Assembly (NCBI GenBank): GCA_016748015.1
Contig: JAAOMT010000109.1
Coordinates: forward strand, 22,769-86,768
Length of the DNA stretch: 64,000 nucleotides
Direction of reading: 5' to 3'
DNA from: Geosiphon pyriformis
Lineage: Eukaryota > Glomeromycota > Glomeromycetes > Archaeosporales > Geosiphonaceae
The translations under genes were made by a program, and so were the position numbers. The notes under the pieces were generated by a model. The model had not been told where the DNA came from, searched no databases, and saw only the letters and a list, made by a program, of their open reading frames with translations. This document shows positions 23,250 to 33,853 of this stretch, in pieces; the stretch's first letter is position 1; each line of letters opens with the position of its first letter.

Positions 23250-24405
23250 AAGCCAACCAGAAGAAAACCCCTTTTACGTTTTTAACTTAACTGATGATGA
23301 CTATAACATAGATGAATTAGCAATCAACCCCTCTGAATCCACAAGAAAGAAGAAGAAAGCCAAAGTTGATTTCATTCTGGATCCCAATAAAACTTCTACA
23401 TCAACTGCTGACAACAATGAGCCCCCAAAAGCCAAAGTTTTCAAGAATCCTCCAAAGTTGGAACCCCCAGAAATAATACAAAAATCCGACTCCTATTCTG
23501 TTGTCAAAGACCTTATAGAAACCCCAGCACATATAACTTTTGGCCAATTGATAACCCATCCACAATTCAGAAAAGATCTTCGCAAATCTCTGATTCCAAA
23601 GAAAAAGACACCCAAAACCAACAAACGCCCTTGCCAAGCTGGACTTGCTGACAATAGCAATGTCACTTCTCTAATTTGTAAAGCCCAAGTGGCTGGCTAC
23701 TTCATTGATTTGATCCTAGACAGTGGATCATCTGTTAGTGTTATTGCCAAACACTTTCTTGAAGCAATTGGCAGAAAAATTGATGAATCATCCACACGAC
23801 CAATGACCAATATGCATGGTGATAAGAAGAAAAGGCTTGGCATAGCCAAAGCTATTCCTGTCCATATTAATGGCATCAGCATTGAAACTGATATAGAAGT
23901 ATCTGAAGTGAAAGAATACACCATCATTGTTGGCAATGAATGATTCAAGAAAGCAAAAGCTTTGCTTGATTATAAACTCTGTAAACTAACTATTAGATGT
24001 GGTAAGAAACCCATTGTGGTTAAGTGTCGCCATTGGACAACTCCCCCAGTATCCAAACAAAGCCCAGAAGAAAATGAATCAGATGAATCAGATAATGAAA
24101 AAAGTGAGGAAGAAGAAGAACAAGAAGAACAAAAAAAAACTGCTGAACTCGCCTATACCATCTTCACCAGCAATGGCAAACTACTGAATAATATCAAGGC
24201 AGATAAAAAAGGAATCATTGTCAATGGCAAGCTGATCTGCTGGCTTTATTATGACATGCTCAGAAAAACCTTTGACAGAAAGCCAGGCAAGAAAGCCAAA
24301 TACAGTTATTGGTGGCATGATCCTTGTGCCCAGTACTGGTGCAACAAACCATTGTATTCTCCTAGTGATGAATGCATGTCCTGCCTGATCTATTACAAAG
24401 ATTGA
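23221..24405 (+). pseudogene. gypsy C pol: protease and Cys-containing linker
   Basis: Frame -1 to gag. An acidic N-terminal extension (FNLTDDDYNIDEL) leads to the aspartic protease, where LILDSGSS has an intact DSG at 23719-23727, followed by VHINGISIETD and IIVGNE. TGA at 23941-23943 replaces the Trp expected after GNE. A strongly acidic Glu-rich linker (24060-24135) and a small domain with WWHDPC, YWC and CMSC follow; TGA at 24403-24405. No dUTPase is present at this point, unlike A/B. Confidence 0.85.
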
Positions 24406-25905
24406 GAACCAATCAGCTTGATACTCCGTGAAGAAATAAAAAAAGTCCAAAAGTTCTTTGAAAATGAACCACCTGAAATCCAATCACTGGTTGTAGAACA
24501 AAAAGAACCCTCTCCAGAAGAAAGAAAGATAGATATTGAAAACCTGCTGGCTAGAAATAGCCCAGTTATCTCAAAAGAAGGTGAACCTCCTGGACGTACA
24601 CATGTGATACAACACACCATTATCACCAAAGAAACTCGTCCCATCCATTTGAAGCCCTATCAATTCAACCGGTGCAATAATGAGTTTATCAAAAAGGAAA
24701 TAACCTAAATGAAAAACCTTGGATTCATACAGGAAACCAAGAGTGAATGGGCATTCCCAATTGTAGTGGTATTCAAAAAAGAAGGAACCCTATACTTTTG
24801 TGTTGACTATTGCCAATTAAATGCCATTACTGAAAGAAATATGTATCCACTTCCCAAGATTGATGCAATGCTAGACCAATTCCATAGTGCCGCTTTCTTC
24901 TCAACCATTGACTTAACTGCTGGATTCTGGCAAGTAGAGATGAATCCAGAAAGCAGAAAAAAAACTGCCTTCATCACCAAGTATAGTACCTACGAATTCA
25001 CAGTCATGCTTTTTGGTCTCACAAATGCTCCTCCCATCTTTTAACGCTTAATGGACAAAGTATTTGAATCAGTAAAAGAAAACTTTGTTCTAGTCTACTT
25101 AAACAACATAATGGTATACTCAAAAACCTGGGATGAACACCTTGAACATTTGCAAAAGGTTTTTGACCTCCTTAAAAATGCTGGCCTCAAGAACAATCTA
25201 ATCAAATCATTCTTTGGACATCAATCCACCCAGTTCTTTGGCCATCTTATTACAAAAGATGAAATCTTCCCTGATCCAGCCAAAATTGAAAAAGTTCAAA
25301 ACATTAGACAACCAATGAATGTTCATAAACTACGCTCTTTTCTTGGTTTGGCCTCTTATTATCGCAAGTTTGTCAAAAATTTCTCCAAAATTGTCACTTC
25401 TCTCAATCAGCTACTTAGGAAAAACATCAATTATCACTGGGGCACTCATCAACAAAAAGCATTTGAAATTCTGAAGGAAAAACTGGTACCAGAACCCATC
25501 CTCATGCAACCTAATCTGAATCAACCTTTTATCCTCCATACTGATGTATCTGGCTATAGATTTGGTGCTGTTCTTTCCCAGAAAGATGAAGATAGCAGAA
25601 AACATGCTGTAGTATATACCAGTAGAACTCTCACACCAGCAGAAAAGAACTACTCAATTACTGAGCAGGAATGCTTAGCAGTAGTTTGAACTACCAGCTA
25701 CTGGGACAAATATCTTAAGGGTGTGAAATTTTCAGTAGTAACAGATCACCAAGCTTTGGTTTGGCTATGCAACAAAAAAAACCTGGAACATAAATGGATA
25801 ACTCGCTGAATACTCCACTTGGATGAATTCGACTATGACATTCAATACTGCAAAGGAGCTAATTATCAAAATACCGATGCTCTCTCCAGACTTACTATCC
25901 AGTAA
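24406..25905 (+). pseudogene. gypsy C pol: reverse transcriptase and RNase H
   Basis: RT: IVVVFKKEGTLYFCVDYCQLN near 24760-24820, FFSTIDLTAGFWQVEM near 24895-24945, FTVMLFGLTNAPPIF near 25000-25041, catalytic box YLNN at 25096-25107 (YLDD expected, both Asp lost), then FFGHLITKDEI and LRSFLGLASYYRKF. RNase H: HTDVSGYRFGAV, ITEQECLAVV, VTDHQALVWL and a NTDALSRL end. In-frame stops at 24706 (TAA), 25042 (TAA, Gln of the FQRLM motif), 25687 (TGA, Trp) and 25807 (TGA, Trp), final TAA 25903-25905. Apart from these single-base losses the enzyme is nearly complete. Confidence 0.9.
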
Positions 25906-27284
25906 TAGTAAAACTCTCTCAAACCAAACCAACTTAATTATTTGTAACTCGCCCACAAACAAACATGATAATAGACTTGGACAACTACTCTGCCTTAATG
26001 GAATTTTTGGGTAAAGGACAATATCCGCCAAACTATACTCAACAGCAAAGAGAACATTTGCGCAAACAATCAAATTTCTATTTGATTTGCCAGAACCAGT
26101 TATATAAAAGAAATAAAAAAGATCCTGACCACCCTCAGAGAGTCATTAGATTTGAAGAAAGAGAAATTGTGATCTACAATATGCACACTGATCCATTAGC
26201 TGAACACTTTGGAAAAACAAAAATGATTCAGAAAACTTTAGCTTGCTATTATTGGCCTATCTTGAGAAAAGACATTGCTAAATACATCAAAACCTGTGAT
26301 ATCTGTCAAAGAAGAGGAAAACCCAATTGCAAGGAAGATATCTATCCAATCTCTGTTGGTCAACCATTTAACAGAATTGGTATAGATGTTGTTGGATCTT
26401 TAACAGTAACTTCTGATGGCAACAGATACATTATCACAGCTACCGACTATCTTACAAAGTGGGTAGAAGTAAGAGCCACCCCAGATTAAACAGCAGTCTC
26501 AATTGCCAATTTCATTTATGAAGATATTATCTGTCACCACGGCTGCCCCAAAGAACTTTTATCTGATAAAGGAAGAGCTTTTCTCAATACACTGGTTGAA
26601 GAACTTTGCAGAAAAATAGAAATACATCATAAACTCTCTTCCTTTTATCACCCCTAAACAAATGGCCTAGTGGAACGTTTCAATAGAACACTATGTGAAA
26701 CCCTAGCCAAAACCAGTAAAAAAACCAACCTATGAGACAAAGTATTGCCTTCAGCTTTATTCGCCTATAGAACTGTGAATCATAAGATAACAAATTATGA
26801 ACTCTTTTATCTGCTCTATGGACAAATGGCAACTCTACCAATAGAAACAGATATAGAAACAATACCTTTTGAAGAAATAACAATAGGAGATTACAAGGAC
26901 ATTTTCCAAAGAAGACTTGGTACCATTCTTGACTCATTGATAAAAGCATAGATAATTGCCTTTGAAAAGATAAAACAGTTCCAAGAGAAGCTCAAAAAGA
27001 AAAAGACCTATAAAACACTTTTTTTAAGTATTGGTGACTTAGTTTTAGAATACCATTCAGACAGAGACAATGTCTATGGTAATAAATTTTCCAGCCGCTG
27101 GAAAGAACTTTTTATAGTCAACAAAGTTTTGAACAATAGTTCATATATCCTACAAGATCAATATGGAACAATATTCAGTGATCACCCTGTTTATGGCACA
27201 CAACTCAAGAAATATCATAAACGACCTGATTGGTTACCTGTTGTGGTAATACTGACCCAAATAATCAGCAAAAATCAGATATAA
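25906..27284 (+). pseudogene. gypsy C pol: integrase
   Basis: Continues pol after a one-base frame change near 25905-25930. HHCC zinc region: H in MHTDPLAEH (two His) and CDIC near 26300. Core triad: Asp 26385-26387 (IGIDVVG), Asp 26564-26566 (LLSDKG), Glu 26672-26674 (GLVERFNR); the last two are separated by 35 residues, as in D-D-35-E. Stops: TAA 26487-26489, TAA near 26656 (Gln of PQTNG), TGA near 26732 (Trp), TAG 26949-26951. The C-terminal part has SIGDLVLEYHS and FSSRWKELFIV, and ends near 27284, overlapping the next frame by about 55 bases. No chromodomain seen. Confidence 0.9.
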
Positions 27285-27982
27285 ATAAATGCACCATTCC
27301 CAAAACAGAGGTATCTTCAATCGACATGAACAATTATTTCCTGAATCAAAACATTCAAAACACTTTCTATACTCTCCATGAGTGCTGGATCAAGAACTAT
27401 CCAAATGCTACTCTGACTATCAGAAAACAAATCACCATAACAGACAACAATAGAACTCACACTGTTATCAAACCAAAGAAAACAACTACCAAAAGAGAAA
27501 GAATTGGTGGCAAAATGGATAAATACCTGCTGGAAAGCATAACAGCAGCAATACTTTTACCTTCCAACACAATTGAAAAAACGATACAAGAAATCTTGCC
27601 CATAGACAAAAACTTGTCATATGGAAGACAACTAGAACTCTATGGTCATCTTGGTGAAATCATAGAAGACATGAAGCTTATGAAGAAAACAACTTCAGAG
27701 ATACAAGGGGAAATTTTGGGCATTATACGATTGGATGTCCCAAGAGTTTTGACCATTGCTAAAAGAGCCAGAACTCTTATACAAAAATTTGGTCTCTTGG
27801 ATACAAAACTTATTTCACCTCAAGTAATATTTACCCTATCCACAAAAGACTTCAACAAACTAGTTAGTTTTGAGTTAGACAAAACCCTTCACATAGACTA
27901 TCCCATAAATAACTTAATTTTGCCAAAGCTCAATCTCTTTGGAGAGAATAATATTATGGTTGAAACCCATAGTTTTTATTAG
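27230..27982 (+). CDS. uninterrupted extra frame in gypsy C, unknown function
   Basis: 250-codon frame without a single stop, overlapping the integrase end and running over the polypurine tract into the 3' LTR. The N-terminal ~90 residues are polar, and a KPKKTTTKRERIGGK basic stretch sits near residues 83-97. The middle is rich in predicted helix (LLESITAAILLPSNTIEKTI, EIIEDMKLMKK, VLTIAKRARTLIQKFG). No signal peptide or membrane segment is evident, so env-like is unlikely. Being open in an element that has many stops elsewhere is notable but could be chance. I recognise no domain. Confidence 0.6.
   Translation: MVTCCGNTDPNNQQKSDINKCTIPKTEVSSIDMNNYFLNQNIQNTFYTLHECWIKNYPNATLTIRKQITITDNNRTHTVIKPKKTTTKRERIGGKMDKYLLESITAAILLPSNTIEKTIQEILPIDKNLSYGRQLELYGHLGEIIEDMKLMKKTTSEIQGEILGIIRLDVPRVLTIAKRARTLIQKFGLLDTKLISPQVIFTLSTKDFNKLVSFELDKTLHIDYPINNLILPKLNLFGENNIMVETHSFY
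27941..27951 (+). promoter_or_regulatory. polypurine tract of gypsy C
   Basis: GGAGAGAATAA directly before the 3' LTR, identical to the core tract of gypsy A. It lies inside the extra frame. Confidence 0.8.
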
Positions 27983-28641
27983 TTATCACATGTATTAGCC
28001 ACTGATGTCATATAATTAGCCACCCTATTTTTAGATAGTAATTGTTGACTTGATCAATAATCTGACTGTTGACCTGATCATTGACCTGATCATTGACCTG
28101 ATTGTTGATCTGGTCATTGACCACTTTAGATAGCTATATAAGCAATGATTCCCTTAGATGTAGAAAGACATGATCAAAGTAACAAAATAAACAATATTAA
28201 TTACTTCCTCTCATAATCGCTTATTCTCCTTTTCTTACCTTCAAGTATCTACTTGTTGGCATTCACATACCTTATCTTTTTCCCTTCTTGATTTGTATTT
28301 GTTAGAATTAGCCTGAGAAGCAATTGGCTTGCTCTTGTAATTCATTGAATAAAGAAACAATTAAAAAACACAATGATACCTGTTATTGATTCTAAGAATC
28401 GCTGAGTTGAAGCATAGAATAATAGTAGTGGTGTTATCTTGTTGACAATTACGGACTATTTCTCTACCTTTAGATTTAAGAAAAAATTAGTGACTGTGAT
28501 TTTTATGAGACTGATCACGTACATTGAATTCCTACTTATTCAATTCGTTCCCTTATTGTAATTCCCTCTTTGTTTATTTCCATCACCATACAATACTGTT
28601 CTCCCTTGCTATCTGTTAGCTTGTTACTCCAATCCATAACA
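27952..28641 (+). repeat. 3' LTR of gypsy C
   Basis: 690 bp, TATTATG...CCATAACA. Same as the 5' LTR apart from about 45 substitutions (only one clear transversion seen) and one extra 12-bp unit in the array at 28042-28122. TATA box at 28136-28142. Confidence 0.95.
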
Positions 28642-29815
28642 CTATAAATATGTTAAAAAAATAATTGTTATTACAGTAACTAAGTTTGATAAAATAGTGT
28701 CAATCTGATTATAACTAATTGGGCTGTGGCAAAAAACTGTGGTAAAATTTATCAAATCAAATTAGGCTGAAAATTTGGCATTAAAATGGTTTTTCTTAAT
28801 TGGGAAGAATTTGGTACATGTGGCTATAACCATAGAAAATTGTAGTATTTAGATGTTTAGAGATTGTTTTAAGATGTTTTTATTTACTTTTTTCATGGAA
28901 ACCACTACTTATAATCTTGAATTTCTTTTGAAAAAAGCTGATGGAAATACTTGTATCATTAATTAATCATTTGAGACTGGCAATAGAATTCACTGTACAA
29001 TAATTGGTTTTAAATTTGATAAGAAATCGGAATTTGTTTTCTATATAAAGCCAAATTTGGTACTATAAAATTATCTTGAACTAAAATAGATTTGATTTGA
29101 TGCAAAAAGTGTAGGAAGTTTAAACATTTTCTTTTGATGTGTAATATACTAAATACATTTACTTTTAAGCTTTTGAAAACATTTAAAAAAATTGCTTTAG
29201 ATGCAAATTGTTTTTAATTGGCTAAATTGTATACAAAAAAAAATGTTTCTATCTTTCATCTTGCTGCTTTTGGTAACAAATCTTGGGCACAAATGGTTTT
29301 ACTTGTTGTTATCTCTAATAATATTTTAGTTTTGGTTCTGAATTCTTTTTTTTTAATAGATCATATATTAAAAAAAGTTTTATAATTGCTTAAAATAATT
29401 TATCTATTAGTGTTTATTTGGCTTTTTTAGAACGTTTTTTAAAGCTTTTGGCTAATCAAGTATTGAGTATTGTGTAAAAACTAAGCAGTATAGACCTGGT
29501 ACTCTTGGTGTCTACTTCTCAATTTCTTTTTTTTTATGTGTCTGTTTTTTTGAATTAAAGGTTAAATTTGAATATGGCTTTAAACAACTTATTTAAGCTG
29601 CTTGCTTTTTTTTTTTTAATTGCAAATAATATGGTTTTAAATTTGGGTTTAAGCAGTTTGAAAGTCTTGACTATCAAGATAAATAGATTAAATCTAAAAT
29701 AGTGGCTCTTAAAGTTTTTGTTAGTTCAGTTTTAGTGAAATTGAATTAATTGTATGCTGGCTTAGATTTTTTAACATTTTTTTTATCTCAATAATTGATT
29801 TAATTTGGAAGTTTA
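28642..29815 (+). pseudogene. LINE L3 ORF1, C-terminal part
   Basis: Resumes inside the RRM-like region: the frame reads INMLKKIIVITVTKFDKIVSI at 28644-28706, matching L1 at 2422-2490. A zinc knuckle is clear at 29101-29142 (C-X2-C-X4-H-X4-C, CKKCRKFKHFLLMC). A long helical C-terminus follows, with several stops and shifts. Zinc knuckle plus RRM-like region fits an RNA-binding LINE ORF1 protein. Confidence 0.75.
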
Positions 29816-31580
29816 CTACATGTTATGTTTAAGACCTTAATGTTTTTACAAAGTAGAAAAATATTGTTTATTGATATATAAGCTTGAGTAATATGATTTC
29901 AATTATTACAGAAACAAAATTAAGATCTAGTATTAAGCCTTAACTATTAAACAAGTTTGATAAGATGCAGATTTTCACATCTGATTTGGATAAAAATTTT
30001 CTTAGTACTAAGATAACTATTATTGTAAACAATTTTTTGGCTCAACATATTTCTAAAATAAAGAAAATTCTTGGTTAAATTATTTTAGTAAGGCTTTTGT
30101 TCAAAAAAAATTGTTAATTATAAACTTAGATTTATATATTAGTGTTTTTGCTAAAGTAAAGTTTAGTCAGGCATTAAAAGTCAATTTTTTTATTGTTAAG
30201 ACAGTTAACTTTAATACTTTTATGGTGTTAGGTAAAAACTTCAATAAAAATAGTTTAAAAAGAAGTACAAGTTTCAAATTTTGTTTGGATTTGGGTTTGG
30301 TTAACTTATTTGGTAGACATTTATTGGTTAAAGTTTTAACTTAGAGCAATTTAAAAAATGTTAAAAAAGTTTTAGATTATATTTTTGTTAATAAAAGCAT
30401 ATTATTAGTGATTGCTAATTATGAAATTGATTCTGTGTTTACATTTTTCAACACTAATTACAAGGCTGTCTTAATGTTAATTGGTTTGAATAGGCTTTTG
30501 GGTATTTATTTAAATAGCCTATACAAACAAGCTAATAAAAAGTATTGAAAATTCAAAATTAAGGATACAGATAATACCAAGTAAATATAATTTAAAAAAT
30601 GCTTTTTTGTCAAGCTTTTGGTGGTAAAGAATAAGTTTTCAAATACTAAGGCTTGTAGTAATTTAAATACTATGTAGATACTGATGAAATATTTTCAAAA
30701 CATTGGTTCAGTAAATTTCAGTGTTTAAAAAACAAGCAGTTTTTTAAGTTTTTTGGATTGAAACTTTTAATTGCCAAAATTGTTAAAAAATTAGGCTTAA
30801 GTAACATGCTTGAATTTAATTGTCTTATTAAAAAATAGTCAACTTTGAATAGAAATAAGACTATCATAATTGTAAATATAGTATAGAATAATAAAAAGTT
30901 TATAGATATCATTAAATATTTGTTATCTGTTTATAAAGAGTACAGAAAGTTCAATATATACAAGTCAAAATTGGCTGAAAAGGTGGCTATCAAGAAAGCA
31001 ATTAAGAAGCACATAAAAAATTTTAGTTTTAATAAAGGTGGTATGATTAAAAGTATTTTGAATTAGCTTTTCACAAAGTAGTTTTGGATTATTTGGTGGT
31101 AGATAGTAAGCTGGTTTTGAAGTTAGAAGAAATAAGACTTAGTGTTTATATGATTATAAAAAGTTGGACAAGAAAACAGATTGTGTTTATAACAATGTTT
31201 GATCTTTGAGTTTGCTAATATGTACTGTTGAATTACATAAAAGATGATGTTTTTTTGGTGTAATAAGAGAAATCAGTATAGAGGAATTGTTTTTGGTTAT
31301 TAATGGTTTGTTTAATAACAAGACTGCTGGCTTGTTTAACATTTTTAATGAACTTTGAAAGCATGATAACAATAAGATAATAGGATGTTTTTTGGATTTG
31401 TTGAATACATGTTTGTCTATTGGTAGTGTGTCTGCTTTGTAGAAAAAAGCTTAGATCTCAATGATTTCTAAATTTTATGGTTGGAATAAGGTTCTTATTA
31501 ATACTCAACTTATTGCTTTAATTAAAACTGCCAGAAAGATTGTTTTTAAGATTCTATCTAATTGGATTTTATTTGCATGT
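29816..31580 (+). pseudogene. LINE L3 ORF2: AP-type endonuclease and start of RT
   Basis: Begins at about the WKFTTC strand, followed by SNMISIITETKL (29895-29930). Endonuclease motifs are recognisable but mutated: LGKNFN at 30228-30245 (GDFN expected, Asp to Asn), VLDYIFV near 30370, and FFNTNYKAV near 30447 (DTDH expected; Asp to Asn and His to Tyr, all transitions). The linker and beginning of RT (MIIKSWTRKQ, SMISKFYGWNKVLINTQ) run to the break at 31580. The endonuclease would nick target DNA; it is dead here. Confidence 0.85.
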
Positions 31581-31755
31581 TTTTTTATTAAAGTTTAACA
31601 AACAAGGCCCAAAAGCTACCTAGAACAATATATCAAAGAATCAATCTAAACTAGATGCTAATCATGCATTTTCTACATGTAACTAGCTATTCAAACTAGT
31701 TAAAAACACACTACGCTGATGCTACAGAAAAAAACTTACCCAAAGACAACATCTT
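31581..31755 (-). other. L4 3' UTR and tail
   Basis: 175 bases between the ORF1 stop and the TSD. It holds the family hairpin (CTAGTT, loop TGAAT, AGCTAG on the minus strand), then ACATGTAG, a TTTTGGGCC block and AATAAAAAA. It is alignable with the 3' UTRs of the ORF2-coding LINEs. Confidence 0.75.
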
Positions 31756-33824
31756 TTAAATAACAGAAAACAAAGTTGCACTACAAAAAACCAAACCAAC
31801 TAGCCACTCAGCAGTTTTAAAGAGATCAGTTTTAATATCAAAAAACTCATGCTCCCAAAGAGACATTAAGTTGGAAAACATCTCATCACCTATAACAGGT
31901 GAAAGCTTTAAATCACCAGATATATTAATGTCCTCTATGCAGCATTCTTTTTTCAAAGAAACTACTTCTTTTCCCAACTTACCAACAGTTCTACTAAAAG
32001 AACTCATATGCACCAAAACCTCATTAATGTTAAGACCAAAAGCACTACTTAAAACCAAATTACCATTAATAAACTGTTCAAAAATTGTAACCAAAGAGCC
32101 AATAAGCTTAACAATAGACTCAACCAAAGCAGAAAGCTTAGTCAAATCAGATTCCAAAGAAGACAGTCAAGATAGCACCAAAAGATTACCAACAACAACT
32201 GAAGAAAAAACAAGAGGTGACAAAGGTAGAAATCCAGAGGAGTTCAAGGGAGCAAAAGTCTTGGCATAAGACTTAGGACCAACAAAGTGTGATGTAAACA
32301 CCTTGAGAAACTTGGAAAAGAAAGGTAAAGAAACCTTACAGTCTGTAGCCAAATGGCCCAGTTCTTAATACTTGAAACAATGCCAACAACCAGGAGTCTT
32401 CTACCAAATATGACATTTTCTCAATGTACTAGTTTTGACAATAGCAGAGTCCAAATCAGTTTGGAAACCAAATGTGACCAGAGCAAACCGAAAATAACAA
32501 CCAGACTTAAGAGAATGAGAGATAAAACATGTTTGACCACCAATTTGAGAAATCATATCACTAATTTCAAAAGCTGTGCATTCAGAAAGAAAATTGACCA
32601 ACTTGGCCTTAAACTTATCACAAAACAAAATAGTCTCATTTTGATTTACCAGAGGAAAAATTTTAACACTATTCTTGTCCACCAAAACTGACCAATGATT
32701 CAAAGCAAACACAGCAAAGTCCAACTTTTTAAAATAAACTACCACATATTGCCAAATGCCAGCAGGCTTTAGCACAATATAAGTGATACTACCAAATACA
32801 CTGAAAGCTGTCTTAATGTCAGCAGCAAACATACCCAATGGCACATCACATAGCACAACAGCAGCAGAAGAGGGACCAGACTCAGAAATTACCAAAGATT
32901 TGGCAATTTTGAGGGTAACCAAATATACAGAGCTTGTAAGCTTAACCAAAAATGCAGCTTTCAAAGACACTTAAGAAGCAAACTCCTTATAAAACAGCTT
33001 CACATTGTCTTTTAATATTGATTTTGCACCCAAAAAACCATGTATTGACTAAAAAACAGCCTTAACATGAGCCAATTTGATCTTAAAAGTAGTACCAGAC
33101 ATCAGAGTAAAGACCACCCACCCAGCAAATCTTTAATGACTAGTAATAGTTTCTCAAGCACTACCAAAAGCAGCACCAGAAACTAGAAGAGGAGATGATT
33201 CAGTTTCCATTTGATCAGCCCAGTTCCCAAGAACAGATGACTCAACAGGAGGAGATTGTTTTGCTTCTAAAACTGGCAATAATCTACCAGAAGACACCAT
33301 ATTTAACAACACAGCTAATGATTGATCTAGGCCTATCTTGGACAATATGCTGGATAATACTATGGAGATCTTATTGGGAACCACAAAAGAGTTCGGTGTA
33401 ACAATAGCAGAGGCAAGTGATTGCTTCCACTTTTCTGAACTTTTGGTCTTTTTGACTATTTTTTTGAAAAGAAAGTGCTAGCAGCACCAGATGTAGAAGT
33501 TATAGAGAGGAAGACCAGCTTGGTAACTGGTCTATTATTAAAAATTTTTGGGCTTTTAGTTAGAGTGGAGGCAACACTGAGACTAACCCAAGTGTGTCTC
33601 TTTGAGAGAACTTTGACTGGTGAGAAACCAGCCAAAGATGAAGAAGTTGCTTTAGTGACTACCAAAGGCAGCTTATCACGATTACTGGATAAAAAAAAGG
33701 CTTCTAAAACGTTTTGTCTAGTTGCTTTTACAACAGAGAGAACTTTTTTGGTTGAAATTTTATTAAATATCTCAGGACAGATATCAAGTACAGCTTTTTT
33801 ACTTTTTGCTTTGATTGTAGTCAT
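31756..33824 (-). pseudogene. L4 ORF1 protein (RRM-like, zinc knuckle, coiled tail)
   Basis: About 690 codons from ATG 33824 (MTTIKAKSKK) to TAA near 31756. Ser/Lys/Thr-rich N-terminus; central region 32970-32401 with two RRM-like patterns (AAVVLCDVPLG...AFSVFGSITYIVLKPAGIW, RFALVTF). A zinc knuckle near 32375-32330 has its second Cys changed to Tyr and the next residue (Gln) to TAA. A helical C-terminal part follows (32157-31756, MESDLTKLSALVESIVKLIG). One frameshift in an A-run near 33455; stops sit at Trp (AWETIT, IWWET contexts) and Gln. No ORF2 is attached. Confidence 0.85.
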
Positions 33825-33853
33825 AAAATTAAGAAGACAAAAAGTTTTTTTTT

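Larger units (their letters stand above)
20941..28641 (+). mobile_element. complete Ty3/gypsy retrotransposon C
   Basis: 7701-bp element with both LTRs (20941-21618, 27952-28641), primer binding site, gag, -1 frameshift signal, pol (protease, RT, RNase H, integrase), an extra frame and a polypurine tract. It sits inside ORF1 of L3. The flanks TTAT (20937-20940) and CTAT (28642-28645) are a 4-bp TSD differing by one C-to-T change, and the LINE frame resumes across it. Best-preserved element of the window, but RT is mutated (YLNN) and pol holds several stops. Confidence 0.95.
28642..31580 (+). mobile_element. LINE L3, middle segment
   Basis: Continues L3 after gypsy C: rest of ORF1, then ORF2 through the endonuclease into RT, stopped at 31580 by insertion L4. 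The first bases (CTAT) duplicate the last before gypsy C. Confidence 0.9.
31581..33845 (-). mobile_element. L4, ORF1-only LINE derivative (half-LINE)
   Basis: 2265-bp minus-strand insertion inside the RT of L3, flanked by a 14-bp TSD (31567-31580 TTTTATTTGCATGT; 33846-33859, one mismatch). From its 5' end it has a 21-base leader, ORF1 of a second LINE ORF1 type, then directly a LINE 3' UTR and AATAAAAAA tail, with no ORF2. L5 has the same structure, junction and length. Removing it restores the L3 frame (FACSKF). Confidence 0.9.

Noticed and set aside
1705-26951. TGA at Trp positions as a sign of a reassigned code (TGA = Trp, as in mitochondria or the Mollicutes-related endobacteria of these fungi).
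   Set aside because: TAG and TAA also occur at Trp and Gln sites, frames carry shifts, and catalytic residues are lost, so this is decay of nuclear transposons.
32401-32691. Plus-strand frames at 31871-32269 and 32353-32691.
   Set aside because: Antisense to L4 ORF1, whose minus-strand reading matches L5.
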